Shown here: piece after piece, positions 56,183-64,000 of the stretch
Layout: every line of letters begins with the position of its first letter
Numbering within the stretch: the first letter of the stretch is position 1
Source: Gemmatimonadaceae bacterium
GTDB taxonomy: Bacteria; Gemmatimonadota; Gemmatimonadetes; Gemmatimonadales; Gemmatimonadaceae
NCBI GenBank assembly: GCA_025934775.1
Contig: JAICWO010000008.1
Coordinates: 1 to 64,000 of the forward strand
Direction of reading: 5' to 3'
DNA length: 64,000 bases
Made by a program: the position numbers and the translations under genes
Notes under the pieces: model-generated
Database searches by the model: none
Told to the model about the DNA's origin: nothing
Seen by the model: the letters and a program-made list of their open reading frames with translations, nothing else

Positions 56183-59100
56183 CTACCGCGGTGCGGAATA
56201 CGCGTACATCCCGAGCATCGTTCCGACGAAGCCGCCTGCGCGTTTGCTGCTCAACACGGTGCCGTCGGCGCCGCGAAGCAGCGGGATCCAATGGCCGGGC
56301 GAGAGCGCATAGTAGAAGTCTGATCGCGCTCCATTGTCGTCGATGCGCAGCTCGACAGGCCGATCTCCGACGAGCCGAACGGGAACGCGCGCGATCACGC
56401 TGTCCGGCCGCTCGCCGGCGCGCATCTTCACTTGCACGACGGTCGTGTCGGCCGTGCGCGCAACGGTCAGCGTGTAGTGATACGTCTCGCTCTGAAGCGC
56501 GGCCAGCCCGGCTTCGTCGCCGTCGCGGACCGGCCGGAAGTGTACCGCCGTCGACGCGCTCGCCATCTCGTGCTGCTGGCGCCGAGCGATGAACGACGGC
56601 TGCTCGCGGCTTGCGAGATCCACCGGGCGCGCGCGGATGCTCAACGCGCCCGGCGACGAGGTCAGATCGAACCACTGCTCGCGGGGCGTGCGCACGACGT
56701 TCCAGTACGGGGCGAGCGCGGTGGAGTCGAACTCATCGCGCAGGCGAAAGTTGCCGGTCGTCGGAATCGCCGGCACGGAGGCGCGCGGCAGCGCGGGGCG
56801 CGCGTGCACGTACGGTACTGTCGCGTTTCCGGCGAGAATCACCGGCCACCCATTCGACCACGTCACGGGCAGCAGATACGTCTCGCGGCCATTGTTGTAG
56901 TGGTCACCCATGTACGGGCGTACGCCGAGGAATACCGCCCACCATTCGCCGCCCGGCGTTTCGACGAAATCCGCGTGACCGGTCGACGTGATCGGGAACG
57001 GGCGGCGCGGATCGAGCTGCCGCTGCGTGAGAATGGGATTGCCGGCGTACGGCACGTATGGGCCCGTCACGGAATCGCTGCGGAACACCACCTCGGAGTG
57101 CTGCTCCGCCGTTCCACCCTCGGCGCAGATCAGATAGTACTTGCCCGCGACCTCGAGGAGGTGCGGCGCCTCGATCCAGATCGGGTGCTTCGCGAGATCG
57201 ACTCCGCCGTTCACGATGACCGAGCGCGGCCCGACCAGCCGTTTGTTAGCAATATTATATTCTTGAATCCATATTGCCCGGTGGCCCTCGTACAGCGGCT
57301 TGCCGATCGGCGGCCCGTTGTTCAGGACCCACGCCCGCCCGTCGTCGTCGAAGAAGAGCGACGGGTCGATCCCGTCGATCTGCGGCAGCCAGACGGGATC
57401 CGACCACGGGCCGGCCGGATTCGTCGCCGTGACGATGAAGTTGCCCCCGCGATCGACGAGGGTCGTGATCACGTAGTAGGTGCCGTCGTGATAGCGGATC
57501 TGCGGCGCGAAGATGCCGCGCGTGATCCCGGCGCTGTCCAGGTTGAGCTGTGACGGCCGATCGATCACGCTGCCGATCTGCGTCCAGTGCACCAGGTCGC
57601 TGCTGCGAAAGATCGGAACGCCCGGGTAATAGGCGAAGCTCGACGTCACGAGATAGTAGTCCGATCCCACGCGTGTGATGCTCGGATCGGGGTAGAACCC
57701 GGCGAGAATCGGGTTGAGATACTGGTTGGCGTTCGCGTGCACCCGCGCGAACACGGAATCGTGCCCGTCGTACTCGAACCAATCGAAGCGCGCGACGGGA
57801 GCGCCGGCGCGAGGCGGCATCGGGGTCGTCGGCGCCAGGCCGCCCGGCGCCGCCGCACCCGACGACAATCGATGATAGCTCTCCGGCGGCCCCAGGTACG
57901 AGTCCGGCAGCGGCTTCGCCTCGATGACGATTTTCTGAAGGACCACGCCCGGGTCTACCATCCAGAACTTGAGAACGTGCGCACCGGGATGCGCAAGCAC
58001 GTGCTGCGTCACCGGAACGATGACGTTGTCGGCGACGGCCTTCTCCCACGCGCGGTTCGACGTGTCCGCCCAGATGTTCACGATCTGCGGAGGCTCGTCG
58101 TCGAACGAGACGGCGTAGCGTAGTCCCTGCGGCGAGCCGGTGAAGTTCAGCGTTGGCGAGAGATACGCATGCACCTTCACGCTTCCGCTGTCGAACATGA
58201 ACACGTCGTATTCGAGCGACGGCCCGTTGCCGCCGGGCCTCTCGCTTGGAGACGTCACGGGCGTCGTCGTGACGGCGGATCCGGTGCGTCCGAGTCCCGG
58301 GACGGTCAGCCAGTACACGCCGTCGTAGTGGAAGGCCCGAGAGTAGTGCGCGGCATCCATCGACACGTAGCCGCCGCTCTCGACGAAGCCGCGGACGGAT
58401 TCGCGCGCCGGCGACACCGGGTTGCTCACGACGGCGTTCACCACCACCCGGTTGCCATTCGCGCGCGTGATGGTGATCGGCACGCGGTGTTCGCCGTTTG
58501 GCGCATGCGCCCAGTCGATGCTGACCGAGAGGCGCCGTTCCGCGGTCACCGTGCCGCTCGCTGGCGAGACGCGCACCCATGGCTCCGCCGCGCTAGCCGT
58601 GAACGCGAACGGCGTCGTGCCGCGGTCGTACACGTCGAGATGATACGTCTGGCGCTCGTACGGATCGAAGGTGGGCAGCGCGAGCTCGCGCCCGCGGCCG
58701 GCGCCCGGCGGAGGAAAAGCGAATCGACCGCGTCCGGTGGGAACCGCGCGGTTCTGCTCGACGATGGCGACGCCCATGTCGGCCGGCTTCGGCACCTGGA
58801 TCACGTCGACGCGCGGCATCGTGTTGCGCGGGGGCTCTTGCCAGTAGGTGTAGCCGATGTGGGTCTGATCCATCATGTGATCCCACTTGCCGCCGGCGAG
58901 CTGCGTGTTGTAGTAGCGCGTGATCGCCGCGTCGCGGCCGAAGAGCGCGCGCGCGCTGTCGGCGAGCGCGTTCGCCGCGACGCGACCTTCCCGCGCGTCC
59001 AATCGGTTCTTCGCGACGGTCACGTACAGCCGATTCAGGTTCGCGGCCGCCTCGACGGGATGCAGCACGAGCTCGTAATACGCATCGCGATACTGCGCCG

Positions 59101-60784
59101 GCAGCTCGCGCGATATCGCCTCGGCGCGCCGCTCGAGCGTGTCATACTGCGCGACGACGCGCTCCGCTTCGTCGAAATTGGTGAGGCTGTAGGTGGCGGT
59201 GTCGAGCAGCTCGGGTTTACGACGGCCGGCATACTCCAGCGTAGTCGTGATCACGTCGGCGATGTCGGCGGCCTGCTCGGCGCCGAACTGCTGCGCGGCC
59301 CATTGGCGTGCGTAGTCTGGCAGCCGCTCCGCCGGCCAGCGGCTCGGATTCCATGCGTAGTCGAGGAAGAACGAGATCGGGTATTCCATCGGCTTGAGGT
59401 CGCCGACGTTCACGATCCAGATCTGTTTGGCGTGGTAGGCGTACGCCAGGTGCATCTGCTCCCAGACGCGAGCGATCGGGTTGGTGTTGATCCACTTGTA
59501 ATTGCGCGGGCCGCCGACGTAATCGAAGTGGTAATAGATCCCGAACCCCCCAGCGCGCGCGCTGTCGGTCAGCGCCGGGACGCGGCGGATGTTCCCCCAG
59601 TTGCCGTCCGAAAAGAGCAGCGTGACGTCGTCCGGAACGCGCATCCCCTTGTCGTAGTAGTCCTGCACCTCTTTGTAGAGAGCCCAGAGCTGCGGCGTGT
59701 CGGAGGCCGGCTTCCCCGTCACTTGGGCGATGATCCGTCGCTGGTCGGCGACGATGCGCTCGAGCAGATCGACGTTGCTCCCCGTCGTCATTGGCATGTC
59801 GCCATCGCCGCGCATCCCGATCGTCACGATGCTCTCGTGGTGATCCATGTTCCGGATGCCCTGCGTCCAGAATGCGCGGAGCACCGAGTCGTTGGTGGCG
59901 TAGTTCCATTCGCCGTGTCCGTAGCGCTTCCATTCCTGCTGCGCGCGGAGCATGGGCTCGTGGTGCGACGTACCCATCACGACGCCGTACTCGTCGGCGA
60001 TGACGGGATTCAGCGTGTCGTCGTCGTTGAACGCGTTGGCCCACATCGCCGGCCACAAGTAGTTGCCCTTGAGTCGGAGAATGAGCTCGAAGACCTTCTC
60101 GTAGAACTGGTGGTTGAAGCCGCCGAACTTCTCGTGCACCCAGCCGCTGAGCGCGGGCGCTTCGTCGTTGAGAAAGATTCCGCGGTACTTCACCGCCGGC
60201 TCGCCGTCGCTGTGCCGGCCGGGCAGCACGTAGAGCGCGTTCCGGCGGCGCACCGGCACGTCGGCCCACCACGTCCACGGCGATACACCAATCTCTGATG
60301 AGAGATCGTAGATGCCGTAGATGGTACCTCGCTTGTCGCTGCCGGCGATCACCAGCGCGTGATCGACGCCGGGCATCGGCGCGTCGATCGGTTGCGTGAC
60401 CCACGTCTCCCAGCGGCCGCGCACGCCGCCGACGTCGAGCTTGCCCGCGCGCACGAGCGCATCGATGAAGGGACTCCGGCCGATCGTGCCGACGATCACC
60501 ACGGTCCTGGCGCCCGCCGCGTCGACGCTGCTCGAGAAGCGTGGCTCGGATCCGGTCACCTTCGCGAGGTCGCTCCGCAGGTCGCGCGCGGCGCGCACCA
60601 CGCCGGGAAAGTCCGAATCGCTGACGACGAGCGGCGCGACGGCGCCGTTGGCGGCGAGCGGGAATCTGCCGACTCCGCCGGCACTCGCGACGTACGAACT
60701 CTGCGCCGCGCCAACAGAGGCGAGCGACGCCAAGAGCATTAGAGATATAGTCACCATATCTCTAAGAACTGAAAACAAATACAT
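56183..60784 (-). CDS. GH115 alpha-glucuronidase fused to GH43 beta-xylosidase/arabinofuranosidase
   Basis: A 1533-residue bifunctional enzyme. ATG 60784 is preceded by AAGAGG and starts a signal peptide (1-28, 'VGAAQ'). Residues about 40-1000 are GH115 ('GTIYGIYDLSSEIGVSPWTW', 'LNDEAPALSGWVHEKFGGFN', 'KGNYLWPAMWANAFNDDD', and the C-terminal GH115 domain with 'YAVSFDDEPPQIVNIW'), which removes methylglucuronate from internal xylose residues. Residues about 1018-1330 are GH43 with Asp1033 ('FYPDPS'), Asp1140 ('GIDPSLFFDD') and Glu1205 ('IEAPHL') as catalytic triad. A concanavalin-like C-terminal sandwich (about 1345-1533) follows, as in GH43 xylosidases. There is no stop or frameshift at the join. 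The fusion is inferred to couple debranching with xylose or arabinose removal. Confidence 0.93.
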   Translation of the reverse strand: MYLFSVLRDMVTISLMLLASLASVGAAQSSYVASAGGVGRFPLAANGAVAPLVVSDSDFPGVVRAARDLRSDLAKVTGSEPRFSSSVDAAGARTVVIVGTIGRSPFIDALVRAGKLDVGGVRGRWETWVTQPIDAPMPGVDHALVIAGSDKRGTIYGIYDLSSEIGVSPWTWWADVPVRRRNALYVLPGRHSDGEPAVKYRGIFLNDEAPALSGWVHEKFGGFNHQFYEKVFELILRLKGNYLWPAMWANAFNDDDTLNPVIADEYGVVMGTSHHEPMLRAQQEWKRYGHGEWNYATNDSVLRAFWTQGIRNMDHHESIVTIGMRGDGDMPMTTGSNVDLLERIVADQRRIIAQVTGKPASDTPQLWALYKEVQDYYDKGMRVPDDVTLLFSDGNWGNIRRVPALTDSARAGGFGIYYHFDYVGGPRNYKWINTNPIARVWEQMHLAYAYHAKQIWIVNVGDLKPMEYPISFFLDYAWNPSRWPAERLPDYARQWAAQQFGAEQAADIADVITTTLEYAGRRKPELLDTATYSLTNFDEAERVVAQYDTLERRAEAISRELPAQYRDAYYELVLHPVEAAANLNRLYVTVAKNRLDAREGRVAANALADSARALFGRDAAITRYYNTQLAGGKWDHMMDQTHIGYTYWQEPPRNTMPRVDVIQVPKPADMGVAIVEQNRAVPTGRGRFAFPPPGAGRGRELALPTFDPYERQTYHLDVYDRGTTPFAFTASAAEPWVRVSPASGTVTAERRLSVSIDWAHAPNGEHRVPITITRANGNRVVVNAVVSNPVSPARESVRGFVESGGYVSMDAAHYSRAFHYDGVYWLTVPGLGRTGSAVTTTPVTSPSERPGGNGPSLEYDVFMFDSGSVKVHAYLSPTLNFTGSPQGLRYAVSFDDEPPQIVNIWADTSNRAWEKAVADNVIVPVTQHVLAHPGAHVLKFWMVDPGVVLQKIVIEAKPLPDSYLGPPESYHRLSSGAAAPGGLAPTTPMPPRAGAPVARFDWFEYDGHDSVFARVHANANQYLNPILAGFYPDPSITRVGSDYYLVTSSFAYYPGVPIFRSSDLVHWTQIGSVIDRPSQLNLDSAGITRGIFAPQIRYHDGTYYVITTLVDRGGNFIVTATNPAGPWSDPVWLPQIDGIDPSLFFDDDGRAWVLNNGPPIGKPLYEGHRAIWIQEYNIANKRLVGPRSVIVNGGVDLAKHPIWIEAPHLLEVAGKYYLICAEGGTAEQHSEVVFRSDSVTGPYVPYAGNPILTQRQLDPRRPFPITSTGHADFVETPGGEWWAVFLGVRPYMGDHYNNGRETYLLPVTWSNGWPVILAGNATVPYVHARPALPRASVPAIPTTGNFRLRDEFDSTALAPYWNVVRTPREQWFDLTSSPGALSIRARPVDLASREQPSFIARRQQHEMASASTAVHFRPVRDGDEAGLAALQSETYHYTLTVARTADTTVVQVKMRAGERPDSVIARVPVRLVGDRPVELRIDDNGARSDFYYALSPGHWIPLLRGADGTVLSSKRAGGFVGTMLGMYAYSAPR
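60740..60764 (-). other. Inverted repeat in the signal-peptide coding region of the GH115-GH43 gene
   Basis: TAGAGATAT (60740-60748) and ATATCTCTA (60756-60764) form a perfect 9-base stem with a 7-base loop, 20 bases inside the coding sequence. It is very AT-rich in a GC-rich context. It may be an operator or an RNA hairpin that limits translation. Confidence 0.5.
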
Positions 60785-60825
60785 CGCAACCTCTTGTCGG
60801 ATCAAGTTGTTACGACGATGCAAGA

Positions 60826-61269
60826 CTACGGACTAGCGGCGTGCGCCAGACCAGTGCCCTGCTGCTGCGGATCGGAGGTGCGGGGATGGCTCGATACGTA
60901 GATCACGCCGGCACCGTGGTCGAGCCCCCACCGCGCCGTGGCGCTGACCCCGTCGAAATGCTGCACATATGATACGGTATTCGACGCGATATTGCGAAGC
61001 ATGTCCACGCCGCCGAGCGAGATGTTGTCGAGGTACACGCGAACCTCGCTCGGCGTCTGAAAGCTGTCGGGGCCGCGAGCGGCGAGCCAGTTTGCGTGCA
61101 GCGCTTCGACGGCATCGTACACGGTCAGGAAGCGGTTGTCGAGCAACTGATCCCGCGTGATGATGGTGTGGTCGAGGGGAGCCACGTCGTTCACCATGGG
61201 GTGACGGACGCAGCCGGCGCCGAGCACCGTGAGGACCAGCGCGGCGGAGCGAATGAGTGTGGTACGCAT
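60826..61269 (-). CDS. Small plug-domain-like lipoprotein
   Basis: A 147-residue lipoprotein; the signal peptide ends in 'LGAGC' with Cys20. The rest resembles an isolated TonB-receptor plug strand set: 'VRVYLDNISLGGVDMLRNI', then 'ATARWGLDHGAGVIYVSS', where a full receptor would continue into the barrel. Stand-alone proteins of this form are frequent in Gemmatimonadota, and their role is not known to me. It sits 41 bases upstream of the GH115-GH43 gene on the same strand and could share its transcript. Alternatively it closes the upstream region, since the spacer to the kinase (61270-61377) shows no terminator. Confidence 0.65.
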   Translation of the reverse strand: MRTTLIRSAALVLTVLGAGCVRHPMVNDVAPLDHTIITRDQLLDNRFLTVYDAVEALHANWLAARGPDSFQTPSEVRVYLDNISLGGVDMLRNIASNTVSYVQHFDGVSATARWGLDHGAGVIYVSSHPRTSDPQQQGTGLAHAASP

Positions 61270-61377
61270 GGACGTTCTCGATCGAGCGGAGGTCCCGCAC
61301 GTTCAGAGGACCATCATGCAGCCTGAGCCGCCAGACTGCAAGAACGATCTGGCTACGCGGCGCGACTCGGCGGCCTT

Positions 61378-63291
61378 TTACGCATCGGACGAGCCGCGCC
61401 TCGCCCTGGCATGCCGGCGCTCGGCATTGCGCTCAGCATTGCGTTCGCCGTTGCGCTCACCATTGCGTTCACCGTTACGATCGGCATTTCGCTCGCCGGT
61501 CTGTCGATCGCTCCGGTGCCACTCGCCGGCTGACAGCTCGCCGCCCAGCGGGTCGGCTGTGTTGGCGTGATGCCGGTCGCCGGTGGGCGCTTCGCGCTCG
61601 AGCTCCTGATCGGTGAAGCGCGCGGTTCGCAGCTCCGCCTCCGCGGGCAGCTCCAGACGAAAGATGCTTCCCCGTCCCGGCGTCGACTCGACGGTCAAGG
61701 AGCCATCCAGCAGCTCGGCGAGACGGCGCGAGATGGGAAGCCCAAGTCCAGTGCCGTCCTGAAGCTGCGTCTTCCCGAGTTGAACGAACTCGTGGAAGAT
61801 CCGCTCCTGGTCTTCCTTCGAGATCCCTTCGCCCTCGTCGATCACCTCGATGCGCACGCCGCCGCTATCGGTCCGTGCGCAGACGACGCGAATCGGCTTG
61901 CCCTTGCCGAACTTGATCGCGTTCGAGAGCAGGTTGAGCAGGATCTGGCGCAGGCGCCGCGGATCGGAGACGACCTTGAGCCGCTCGTCCTTGGGCGCCT
62001 CGAGCGTCAGCGTGGAGCCATGCTCGTCGGCGAGCGGCCGCACGGTGACGAAGAGATCCTCGATCACTCCCGGGAATTCCACCGGCTGCAGGCGGAGCTC
62101 GATCTTGCCCGCCTCGATCTTCGAGAGGTCGAGCACGTCGTTCACCAGCTCGAGCAGGTGGCGGGCGGCCTTCTGGGTGCGCTCGATGCCCTCGGTCTGT
62201 TTCTCGTTGAGCGGGCCGTATATACCCTCTAATAACAAAGTACTATACCCGAGCACCGCGTTGATCGGCGTGCGGAGCTCGTGGCTCATCGAGGCGTAGA
62301 AGCGGCTGCGGGCGGTCATCGCGCGCTCGAGATCGATCTGCCGCCGGTGCAGCTCCTCGTTCAGCGACTGCAGGTCCGCCGCCGACTTCGCGAGCGACTC
62401 CGCCTGCTGGCGCAGCGCCTCCTCGTGTCGCACGCGCTCCGAGATGTCGCGCACGATGAGCGTATAGGTGCGGCCGGCCGGCGTGTCGAGGCAGGACACG
62501 GAGGCCTCGATGGGGAATGAATCGCCGCTCGCGCGCCGCGCGGTGAACGCATGCGGCGTCGGCGGCGCCGAGAGCGCGCTCACCTCGCCGCGCTCGCGCT
62601 CCGCGTTCGTGCAGATGGTCGTCATCGCCTCGTGCCCGACGTCGTCCGGGAAGAGGCTGGTGACTGGCCTGCCGAGTGCCGCGCCGGCCGTCGTGCGAAA
62701 CATACGCTCGGTCGCGGCGTTGACGAGCGTGATCTCGCCGCCGGCGTCGAACACGACGATCGCGTCCATCGCCGAGTCGACGATCTCGCGGAACCTCGCC
62801 TCCGACTGTAGCAGCTCGTGCATGTGCCGCAGCTCCAGATCCTGCCGCTCGACTTCGCGCAGCCGCTGCTCCTGCTCGGCAATCCGGCGGCGCTGGCGAT
62901 ACAGATCGACGAAGACCTGAACCTTTGAACGAAGGATCGCCGGCTGGAACGGCTTGAACATGTAGTCCACCGCGCCGACCGAATATCCCTCGAACACGTA
63001 CTCCTCGTCCTTGCTGATCGCGGTCAGGAAGATGATCGGCACGTGGCGCGTGCGCTCGCGCGCCTTGATCAGCTTCGCCGTCTCGAAGCCGTTCATTCCT
63101 GGCATCTGCACGTCGAGGAGGATCACGGCGAACTCGCGATCGAGCAGACAGCGGAGCGCTTCCTCGCCCGATGACGCGCGTACGAGGCGCTGGCCGAGCG
63201 GCTCGAGGATCGCCTCGAGCGCGAGCAGGTTCTCTCGCCGATCGTCGACGAGCAGAATGTCGACCTGCTGTTCGGTCGCCGGCGCGGTCAT
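61378..63291 (-). CDS. Receiver-PAS-histidine kinase hybrid with repetitive C-terminal tail
   Basis: A 637-residue soluble protein. The N-terminal receiver (about 8-125) has 'LLVDDRRENLLAL' and phospho-Asp60 in 'ILLDVQMPGMNG'. A coiled-coil, then a PAS domain (about 165-285), another coil, then the H-box 'ASMSHELRTPINAVLGY' (about residue 335) and an ATPase domain with 'NLLSNAIKFG', 'DEGEGIS' and 'GTGLGLPISRRLAEL' follow. The last 70 residues are Arg/Asn/Glu-rich with tetrapeptide repeats (NGER/NAER). ATG 63291 overlaps the CheB stop by 4 bases. A cluster of AT-rich codons (62222-62262) lies in the H-box region. With CheB and CheR it makes a signalling module whose output is not in view. Confidence 0.88.
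   Translation of the reverse strand: MTAPATEQQVDILLVDDRRENLLALEAILEPLGQRLVRASSGEEALRCLLDREFAVILLDVQMPGMNGFETAKLIKARERTRHVPIIFLTAISKDEEYVFEGYSVGAVDYMFKPFQPAILRSKVQVFVDLYRQRRRIAEQEQRLREVERQDLELRHMHELLQSEARFREIVDSAMDAIVVFDAGGEITLVNAATERMFRTTAGAALGRPVTSLFPDDVGHEAMTTICTNAERERGEVSALSAPPTPHAFTARRASGDSFPIEASVSCLDTPAGRTYTLIVRDISERVRHEEALRQQAESLAKSAADLQSLNEELHRRQIDLERAMTARSRFYASMSHELRTPINAVLGYSTLLLEGIYGPLNEKQTEGIERTQKAARHLLELVNDVLDLSKIEAGKIELRLQPVEFPGVIEDLFVTVRPLADEHGSTLTLEAPKDERLKVVSDPRRLRQILLNLLSNAIKFGKGKPIRVVCARTDSGGVRIEVIDEGEGISKEDQERIFHEFVQLGKTQLQDGTGLGLPISRRLAELLDGSLTVESTPGRGSIFRLELPAEAELRTARFTDQELEREAPTGDRHHANTADPLGGELSAGEWHRSDRQTGERNADRNGERNGERNGERNAERNAERRHARARRGSSDA
61417..61500 (-). repeat. 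Seven 12-base tandem repeats encoding (NGER/NAER) units
   Basis: Seven consecutive 12-base units (61417-61428, then every 12 bases to 61500) differ at a few positions. They encode Asn-Gly/Ala/Asp-Glu/Asp-Arg tetrapeptides near the C-terminus of the hybrid kinase. Unit length is a multiple of three, so copy number changes keep the frame. Confidence 0.8.
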
Positions 63292-63896
63292 TCACTTCCT
63301 CGCGTCGTGGAGCTCGTGCGCGCGGGCGCGGCGGGGAGGTCGCCGAGAGCGACCGCAATCTCGTGAATCGTGAGGAGGCGCGCGGCAGGGACGGCGTGCG
63401 CGGCCGCCGTTGGCATCGCCGGGCTCTCCGCGGTCTCCGGCCGCTGCACGAACGCGAGGCCGCCGCGTTCGTGAATGCGCTGCAGTCCGCTCGCGCCGTC
63501 GGCGTTCGCGCCGGTGAGGATCACGCCCACCGCGTTCGGACCGTACGCATCGGCCGCCGACTCGAAGGTGACGTCGATCGACGGTCGGCTATAGCGCACC
63601 GGCTCGTCGGTCGAGAGCGAGAAGAAGCCCTCCTCGATCAGCAGATGGTAATCGGGCGGCGCGACGTAGACGTTTTGCGGCTCGATGGGCGACTTGTCTT
63701 CGATGTCGCACACGCGGAGCGACGTGCGATCCTGGAGCAGCGGCGCAAGCAGGTGGTCCGATTCGCGATGCCGGTGCTGGACGACGACGAGTGGCAGCGC
63801 AAAGCCCGCGGGGAGTCCCGCGATCAATTCGCGCAGCGCGGACAGGCCGCCCCACGACGTGCCAATGAGCACGATCTCGTACGCCACGAACGCCAC
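63288..63896 (-). CDS. cheB: CheB-type protein-glutamate methylesterase, catalytic domain only
   Basis: A 202-residue protein holding only the CheB methylesterase domain, without the usual receiver. The catalytic triad is readable: Ser14 in 'GTSWGGLSAL', His41 in 'VVVQHRH' and Asp133 in 'GANADGASG'. GTG 63896 is chosen as start because it overlaps the CheR stop by one base; GTG 63887 is a second possibility. CheB enzymes demethylate or deamidate chemoreceptors. No receptor, CheA or CheW is in view, so it may serve an alternative sensory system together with the hybrid kinase, which starts within its stop codon. Confidence 0.88.
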   Translation of the reverse strand: MAFVAYEIVLIGTSWGGLSALRELIAGLPAGFALPLVVVQHRHRESDHLLAPLLQDRTSLRVCDIEDKSPIEPQNVYVAPPDYHLLIEEGFFSLSTDEPVRYSRPSIDVTFESAADAYGPNAVGVILTGANADGASGLQRIHERGGLAFVQRPETAESPAMPTAAAHAVPAARLLTIHEIAVALGDLPAAPARTSSTTRGSE

Positions 63897-64000
63897 TATT
63901 TGACCTTCCGGTACAACTTCTCTCGACGATCCAGCTTCTCGTAGCAATCCTCGTACTGCGAGAACCGCAGCGACTCCTTGCTGCCGAGCGCGAGCACACC
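63896..64000 (-). CDS. cheR: CheR-type chemoreceptor methyltransferase, C-terminal 34 residues (partial)
   Basis: Only the last 34 codons lie in the window. 'GVLALGSKESLRFSQYEDCY' and the closing 'EKLYRKVK' match the end of CheR methyltransferases ('LALGxxE' before the final helix). The TAG stop overlaps the CheB GTG by one base. The start is outside the window. Confidence 0.75.
   Translation of the reverse strand, partial: GVLALGSKESLRFSQYEDCYEKLDRREKLYRKVK

Noticed and set aside
61417-61500. CRISPR or regulatory repeat
   Set aside because: Units are 12 bases, contiguous and in frame with the kinase; best explained as coding repeats.

Overview
The window looks like chromosomal DNA of a soil-type member of the Gemmatimonadota. 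This is inferred from three things: high GC with strongly GC-ending codons, a SusC/SusD pair in a GC-rich genome, and small plug-domain lipoproteins of the kind common in that phylum. No rRNA, tRNA, CRISPR array, insertion sequence or phage gene was seen. No 16S is present, so the phylum call is an inference.

Left part (1-11 kb). The first kilobase looks decayed: a carboxypeptidase-regulatory/plug protein cut short at its C-terminus and a 50-codon remnant of a thioredoxin-fold protein. Then come nadB (minus strand) and a four-gene BMP-type nucleoside ABC importer operon (plus strand), with heptamer-repeat hairpin DNA on both sides. An MFS transporter and a lipoprotein zinc metallopeptidase with an Ig-like domain follow, ending at a strong terminator.

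Housekeeping and signalling block (10.8-26.9 kb, all minus strand). It holds a cupredoxin-like protein, a membrane Ser/Thr kinase with its sensor at the N-terminus, a degenerate receiver and a GAF histidine kinase, and sucA. Next are a secreted PIG-L deacetylase, a 32-residue membrane peptide and a sodium/solute symporter chained by 4-base stop/start overlaps. A type II NADH dehydrogenase and a hybrid histidine kinase paired with an ANTAR (RNA-binding antiterminator type) response regulator complete the block.

Glucuronoxylan utilization locus (27.6-60.8 kb). This is the centre of interest. Section A (27.6-38.5 kb, plus) has an SDR of the fructuronate reductase type, a promoter with a perfect inverted repeat, a glucarate-dehydratase-like enolase superfamily member, exported GH67 alpha-glucuronidase, xylA, xylB, a sugar ABC permease and ATPase with no binding protein, and an SGNH esterase. 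A convergent SASA-family esterase follows. Section B (40.5-52.5 kb, plus) has SusC, SusD, a cytoplasmic-looking GH3, a GPH sugar symporter, GH10, a GntR/FadR regulator and a lipoprotein GH10. Section C (60.8-52.5 kb, minus) has a GH115-GH43 fusion of 1533 residues, galM and an exported GH3 with a PA14 insert. Together these can debranch, deacetylate and cut glucuronoxylan at the surface and in the periplasm, import the oligosaccharides, and feed xylose to xylulose 5-phosphate and glucuronate to a uronate pathway that is only partly encoded here.

Right end (60.8-64 kb, minus). A plug-like lipoprotein is followed by a CheR (C-terminal part only)-CheB-hybrid histidine kinase operon with overlapping genes that runs off the window.
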